Assembly: GCF_010015445.1 (NCBI RefSeq)
Contig: NC_053118.1
Span: forward strand, 10,648,407 to 10,712,406
Length of the DNA stretch: 64,000 bases
DNA from: Perca fluviatilis
Lineage: Eukaryota > Chordata > Actinopteri > Perciformes > Percidae
Direction of reading: 5' to 3'
The position numbers and the translations under genes were made by a program. Positions 58,269 through 64,000 of the stretch are shown here, piece after piece (within the stretch, counting starts at the first letter, position 1; every line of letters starts with the position of its first letter). The notes beneath the pieces are model-generated. The model saw only the letters and a program-made list of their open reading frames with translations, was not told the origin of the DNA and did no database searches.

Positions 58269-61012
58269 CTCTAGGGAATAAGGAAGTCTTGTCTAATGGC
58301 TGGCATGTGAGCCAGGCGTTTGCATAGCACCCTTGAGACGGTAAAACACTCTTCTATCCGTTGTATCCCTGGAGTGGTGCTCTGAACAGACTATAAACAA
58401 TAAAGAGACTATATTAATAGCTGCTCCGGCGCTATCACAATTGACAGACTGGGTCCCCCCCCCCCCTCCCCCACCCTCTCTGTCTTGTGAGCTGATGGGA
58501 GGAGAGAAGAGGGAAGGTGAGCGGAGTTGATAGAGCCGCAGCACCCGGCTGTTGCACATTGATGCCATTATGGAATTCCCTACAGATATTTCCCAGCAAC
58601 CCCTGTCACCAGATTCACTGGTTTACAAACAGACATGTGTGACAGGTTAGATCGCTCTTTCTCTGCTTCGTTTTTTTTCTTTTCTGCTGCTCTGCGTTGC
58701 CAATCAATCCATCTGGTTATTTTCCTTTTTTTTTCTCTCTTGCCCACCCACTCTACTATAATCTTTGAACAACAGCTGCTTCTGCCATGTCATTGACATT
58801 AGATCTTGTGTAAACAACTTAAAATGTGAAAGCTCTCCAAACTCCCACTCTTAATGTAATCCCTGATTTGCAATTTAAGAGGGACTAAAGTCCAACACAA
58901 ACGCACCATTGCAACTTGGGCTAATTTTACAAATCGGCTTTCAGATTCTCAGACGGCATGTCACTCCTGCCTGCTACCATACAGACTTTTTGTGCAGCTC
59001 TGCTTGCTTGATTTGTAGGTAAAAGTAGATTGAATCTGCGGGGCATTTGTAGTGCAGGAGGCGGCCAAGCCCAAAGTTAACCCAAACGAGAACAGGAGTT
59101 TTACGATATGAAGTTATGGAACAGTAGAAGGTTATAGCTTAGCAAATGTTGGAACTGAAAACAGAAACGTATTTAAGACCTGGCTTTTTCCAGAACAATG
59201 CAGTTCGATTTACACTCTAAATGCTTCTACGAGCCCATGAAGACTCACAGTCACCCTGCTGACCCCGTGGAAAGGGAAAGGAAAAGGAAAGGAAAAGCAG
59301 AAAGAGGGAAGAATAAGAAAGAAGGAGCACATAATGATTATATTTGGCCATTGGATTATGTACCTGTGCTTGGAGAGTTACAGACCTTTTGTGGGGCTAT
59401 TGATGTCCCCTGAGTGTAACCAGAGAAACCATTTCTGCTGTAGGGCTCGGTCGAGGCCAAGCCCTCCATCCCATCAGTCATCTGAGTGCTCTGTTCCAGC
59501 CACCACTAATACTGTCTGTCATAACTTCTGCGTGCAGTTTGTGTTTGTACTGTAACTGGGATAACTACCTCTTGTAGCCATGATGCCCAGTCTGTTCCCT
59601 CTGCCATCAATTTGAAACCCTGGATAAACAAGTTTTGGTACACAGGATAAACCCACCTAGACTCAGTTTGCCACGTCATCACTCCTCCGCAGTGTGACAT
59701 CTGAAGGCCCCGCGAGGTCCTTTATCTTTACATTTAAGGCCATGGACACGACAGAGAGGCGGGCAGTTGTTTAATTTCCCCCAACAAGCACCTACTGGGG
59801 CAGGGGAACCAAAGTGAACCCAGATCCGCCCCGGATCGACCAGACCAGCAGGATTTGGTTGACTGGTGGGATTTAAGCCAGGTTCTGTCTGAAGGCAGTG
59901 TGGTTCTGTGGTGAATCCACAGTGCTGTGGACCTCCTGGTCCTCGCCGTCTGCGAACCATCTGCTCCAAAGTCTCTGCTCCTGTAAAACGATGCACAGAG
60001 CAATGGTGATTGCCTCAAATCCGCTCTGGAGGAAGCTCAACCGCCTTGTCTGTAGCGCACGCTGCTCGAGACACCAAACAATTCCGGTTTCTGGCAGTCT
60101 TTGCGTACGAGCAGGCAGTTAATCCGCGTGCGTGCGTACGAGCGTGTGACACACAATTTGGGGTGTTTACGCTCGCTGAGCCAAGAGGTTTAAGCTCTGG
60201 CGAAAGATGCCATTCACTTCTGAGCGTTCTAGTTACGCAGTCAGTGTGATCACATCTGAGTCTGGCTTGTGTTTGGCTTGGAAACCCCGACATCCAAACA
60301 CATTTCTGGATGTGTTTTTGTCAGATGTAGCCTTTTACCATCGGGCCAGCTTTTCTCTGAAACAGATGCACGCTTTCAACTTAAAGCTAATTGATGGAGT
60401 GTGTTCTTCTCAGCCTCAGCGCTCACGGTGCAGTTTGTCCAAGCCAAACAACAAATCGAGGCCTGCTCGAGCCACCGCTCTGAAGTCGACCCAAAGCACT
60501 TGAGAACAGAGGTTTGCACTTCTGCTCCTTCGTGTACTTATCTCATTATTCCAATTAATGTTCCCCGGGTGTGCTCTACGGGAAGTCAGGAGAGTCGGAA
60601 GGGAGAGCTGGTGCACAGATGACAAGTCCCACTCTCATTTCTGCCACAGTGGAATGACGGGCGGTGATTAACGGCGACCTCTGGCCCGGGTAATATCATG
60701 AACAATCCGGATCAGTTCGTCCCGCCAGCGGGAGCGGAGCGAGGAGCGTTTTCCCAGGACAGAAGGAGAGCACTAATTGGCAGCCGACCTGTCATAGTGA
60801 TTATGTATGCCTCACACCGCAGCCTGTTGTGATTGGAGGAGCCACAGCTTAATCTTCATTTAATAAGGCAGCTCCATAGGGGCTGACACAGTAGCTGGTG
60901 AGAAGGCCTCAGAAGGACCCTGCCTCCTTTGAACAGCATGGATGGCCTGGCTCCGGACACAGGGCCTGGATTGGCGTCTGACTGTGACAACCCCCGCCCC
61001 CACACACACACA

Positions 61013-61052
61013 CCCCCACACCCCACACCCCACACCCCACACCCCACACCCA
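61013..61052. repeat. CCCCACA minisatellite
   Basis: About five tandem 8-nt units (cccacacc), preceded by an AC-rich stretch from 60998. Confidence 0.9.
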
Positions 61053-63515
61053 AGACCTAACCACCGCACCAGCGCTTGCGTCGTTCATTAGTTGAATTAA
61101 ATGCTGGAGAAATCTGGTTGTGAAGATGAAAAAAAAGAAACTCAAACAGAAACATAATGATGATTTCCACATGCTGTACACACGACTGCGAAACTGTAGA
61201 GCTGAGATGACAGAGAGTTTTTTTGGAAGCTTTGCACTGCGCTGTAGTGAATAAGAGTATGGGTGAAGAGGAATGACACATCAACCTGTCATTGACTTGG
61301 CCAGGTCTCCAGCATCCCAATGCCAATGGCAGTTACGGTCACCGCTGCGGTCACAGTCACAAATTAACACAAGCTCTGTTTCAGCTATAACATATTTGCT
61401 AATCTCTGCCATAGATTATTCTCTCCCCCCACAAACCCCCAACCCCCAGTCTCCACGCTTATGTTTCATATCTCCTCCTAACCAGATGAAAATTGATTAT
61501 CTAGGCTCATGTCTGGACAGGCAATCAACACTTGCTTTATGCTGATGTTCCCAAACCAAACTTTTGGGTTTACTTTTCTGCCTCTCGTGCAGTTTAGCAG
61601 CGTTAAATCTTCTGTCGGAGGAGAAAGTCATTACCAGCAGTCTCAGAGACTTCTTTGCCCTGGGTACATTCCTTATTGTGGGGTGGGGGGGAGAAGGAGG
61701 AGGAGGAGGAGGGAGGGGGGTCTCTGATTAACTTCCCACTAAGTGCCCGTGCTCTCTGACCAAAATAAATATGGCTGCTGTCATTTTGTCAGCAACTGTC
61801 TTCAGAGAGCAATATTTGAAACACCCCATGATCCTGCTGGCTTTTATATGGAGAATCCATCGTCATACCACAGGCATGAGCCATAAACATGTGGAGGCCT
61901 TTCAAAGACCAAGGGGGTGGAGGGATGGAAGGAGGGAGGTGGAAGAGGAGGGGTCAGCAGCGCTCACTGGGGCTCCATACTCCACATTATTGTCATCTGG
62001 TCTTTTCCAAGCAGGAAGAAAGAGGGAGGGGGTGTTAGTGAAGGTTTTTTTTTTCACACTCTTTGGCCCAGTTGAGTTGTGGTTTTGCTGAGCTGCCTTT
62101 TGTAGACTCATGTACACACATTAGATACAGCAGTCCTCTTATTTGTTTAACTCGCTTTATTGTGAAGTGTGCACCGGTAGCAACGCTATTCCAATAAATC
62201 CAAGCTAGCGGATGTAGATATCTTTCAAGACTGCTCTTTGATGTCAAGTAGATGTCTATTCGGCAGCCAAAACACGGACAAAAAGTTGATGTTCATTCTC
62301 AGCAGTGACTTACAAGCTGCATAGTTTTATGAAATCATGACCCGAGTGGATTATTTGTAAGCTTGACATCCTGCTTGCACATATTGTTTCGGCGTGACTT
62401 TGTCAAAGAGGAGGAACGCCGCGTTGGTTTGCGAGGCTTCCGTTGTCGTTCTTCTGGCGGAGGAAATGAGGCATATGGGCCGACATCAACACCCCCATCA
62501 AAAACAGACGTACGCAAACAAACAAAGTGGCAGCAAACTGGAGGGGGGAAAGAAGAAGGAGTAGGAGGAGGAGGAGGAGGAGGTGAAGGGGAAAATACTG
62601 TACAGAGGTGGAATGTTTTCATGTTCTCAAGTCCCACAAACGGGAGCTATTTCCCCCCGCTGAGCAGTATATGGGCTGATATTGCCCATGACACGGTCGG
62701 GGCCATAAAGCGCGCCTTCACTGAACGTTCCCTTGATGGGCAGTTTGTGCTGTTATACCCTGTGATTTTTTTTTTTTTTTTTTTACAGCAGACGAGACAC
62801 GGTCTGTGTCTTTACAGGGATGGATGGCAACAGCTTGTGATGAGATCTTTGAAGTAGGGTTGGATTCATACATGGACCTCTGTTTTATGAAATATCTGGT
62901 GACTACCAGCCAGAACGGTCCACTTGTGATACGATGGAGGTTTGCTCCTGACCGCAGTCTGTGATTATCTTCCTCATTTTATATCAGAAGGCGGGCCAGA
63001 GAAATCGATACAGTGAGGTGTTTAAAGGATTTTACAGAGCAGCTTCAGGGGTGGCAATCTGTAAAACCTATAATGAAACCTGCTTACCCTGCTTTAAAAC
63101 ATTTCATTAGTACGGATTTGGAGTGTGCTGTGACGATCCAAATGTAGTTTCAGAGGCTCTTCCACCGCGATAGGCGTAACATTCATAGGAAACTGGAAAA
63201 CTGGAAAATTGTAGTTTATTGGAAGTGTTTGGAATGGTGAAATGCAACCATATAAAAAAAAAAGTTTTCTGCTCCAGTTTGGTCAAAAAACATCAAGTGC
63301 CTGTGTCGGTCCGACCCCTACGCTGGAGTAAGCCCCTGTGTCGAGGTTTCTCACCTCGTATAGACGTCATAGCGTGGGATCTGTCTGATGGCGCTGCATC
63401 CCTGCGCCACCTCTTTCTGTCTGCCAGACCTCCAGTCCGACGCTGCTGCCAGCTCTCCTGTGGGCCGCAAACACTTTCATCTCCACATCTCCACCACACC
63501 AGGCAGATGAGGACG

Positions 63516-63518
<3 letters not shown>

Positions 63519-63553
<35 letters not shown>

Positions 63554-63558
63554 CGCAC
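63519..63558. repeat. (AC)n microsatellite, imperfect
   Basis: About 13 pure AC units to 63545, then ACAC/CGCAC variants. Confidence 0.95.
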
Positions 63559-64000
63559 TTACAAACACACATTCACGCATCCGTGAGTGCAAGACACGTG
63601 TAATTGACACCGCCAAACAATAAAGAAACAGACCTCACAGGCAGAACAAGTCAGTTCTTTTTCAGTCTCTTTCTCGTCCCTGTTTCCATTCTCTTTTTCC
63701 TGTCTCGCACTCGAATGACACCCTCTCGCTCATGTATCGCATATCACGACGCGGAGCCGTCTGAGGAACAATGTGCACGCCACAGAGGAGGATGTGTTCG
63801 CGTGGCGCACCAGTGTTGCGAGGCAGCGCTGCTGCGTGCGCTTGAGTCCTCCCTCTCCAGTGGTCTGGCTGGAGGAGAAAAGAAGGAAGCCGAACGGGGG
63901 AGCCAGAAAACATCTGGTGCACAGTTGCACTGGCTCAGCCACTACTACTCCTACTCTTTCCACCCTCATTCCCTCTCTTTCTCCATCTCTGGTGGGCATC

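Larger units (their letters stand above)
54208..64000 (+). other. rspo2 last intron (partial)
   Basis: It begins GTAAGG after the TSP1 exon. I searched for the expected last exon, with a Lys/Arg-rich tail followed by the conserved AQEQHSV-like end, and did not find it before 64000. The stretch has a nested pair of DNA elements (57110-58268), a minisatellite (61013-61052) and an (AC)n tract (63519-63558). The rest shows no gene I recognise. Confidence 0.75.

Noticed and set aside
59198..59413. 71-codon frame with a Lys/Arg-rich run, considered as the rspo2 C-terminal tail
   Set aside because: The residues after the basic run do not match the conserved RSPO2 end and no acceptor gives the right phase; the basic run comes from a GGAAA-rich tract.
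62363..62857. 164-codon plus-strand open frame
   Set aside because: Gly/Glu-rich part is from a GGA repeat and a poly-Phe run from poly-T; no family match.

Overview
This window looks like nuclear DNA from a teleost fish, probably a spiny-rayed one; the exact taxon is an inference. The evidence is spliced vertebrate genes with short exons and long introns, many long (GT)n/(AC)n microsatellites, and a dense load of small fish-type DNA transposons and 5'-truncated LINEs. It holds parts of two protein-coding genes, both on the + strand, head to tail: the 3' end of eif3e (translation initiation factor eIF3 subunit e) and most of rspo2 (R-spondin 2, a secreted Wnt agonist). The same neighbours, in the same order and orientation, occur in mammals, so this is conserved vertebrate synteny. 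I saw no bacterial, viral or otherwise novel gene system.

Layout. 1-8385: last three exons of eif3e (5485-5587, 6447-6581, 8216-8251 plus 3'UTR) and their introns; the last intron appears to use a GC-AG splice pair. 8386-about 14100: intergenic DNA of about 5.7 kb carrying three small DNA transposons. About 14100-15165: rspo2 5' end, with a non-coding first exon and a second exon holding a uORF-rich leader, the start codon and the signal peptide. 15166-42143: a 27 kb intron of repeats and unannotated sequence. 42144-42332: furin-like repeat 1 exon. 42333-52874: 10.5 kb intron with a broken LINE. 52875-53018: furin-like repeat 2 exon. 53019-54018: 1 kb intron, mostly an antisense LINE fragment. 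54019-54207: TSP1 exon. 54208-64000: start of the next intron. The last rspo2 exon (basic tail and stop) was not found and probably lies beyond the right edge.

Mobile DNA. Several hAT-type elements can be delimited by terminal inverted repeats (TIRs) and 8-bp target-site duplications (TSDs), one of them exact. There is also a TAA-flanked PIF/Harbinger-like element, a TTAA-flanked element, a TA-flanked element, two nested insertions, a 43-bp-arm hairpin and two decayed LINE 3' ends. The two genes have no direct functional link; eIF3e is a general translation factor and Rspo2 is an extracellular signal.
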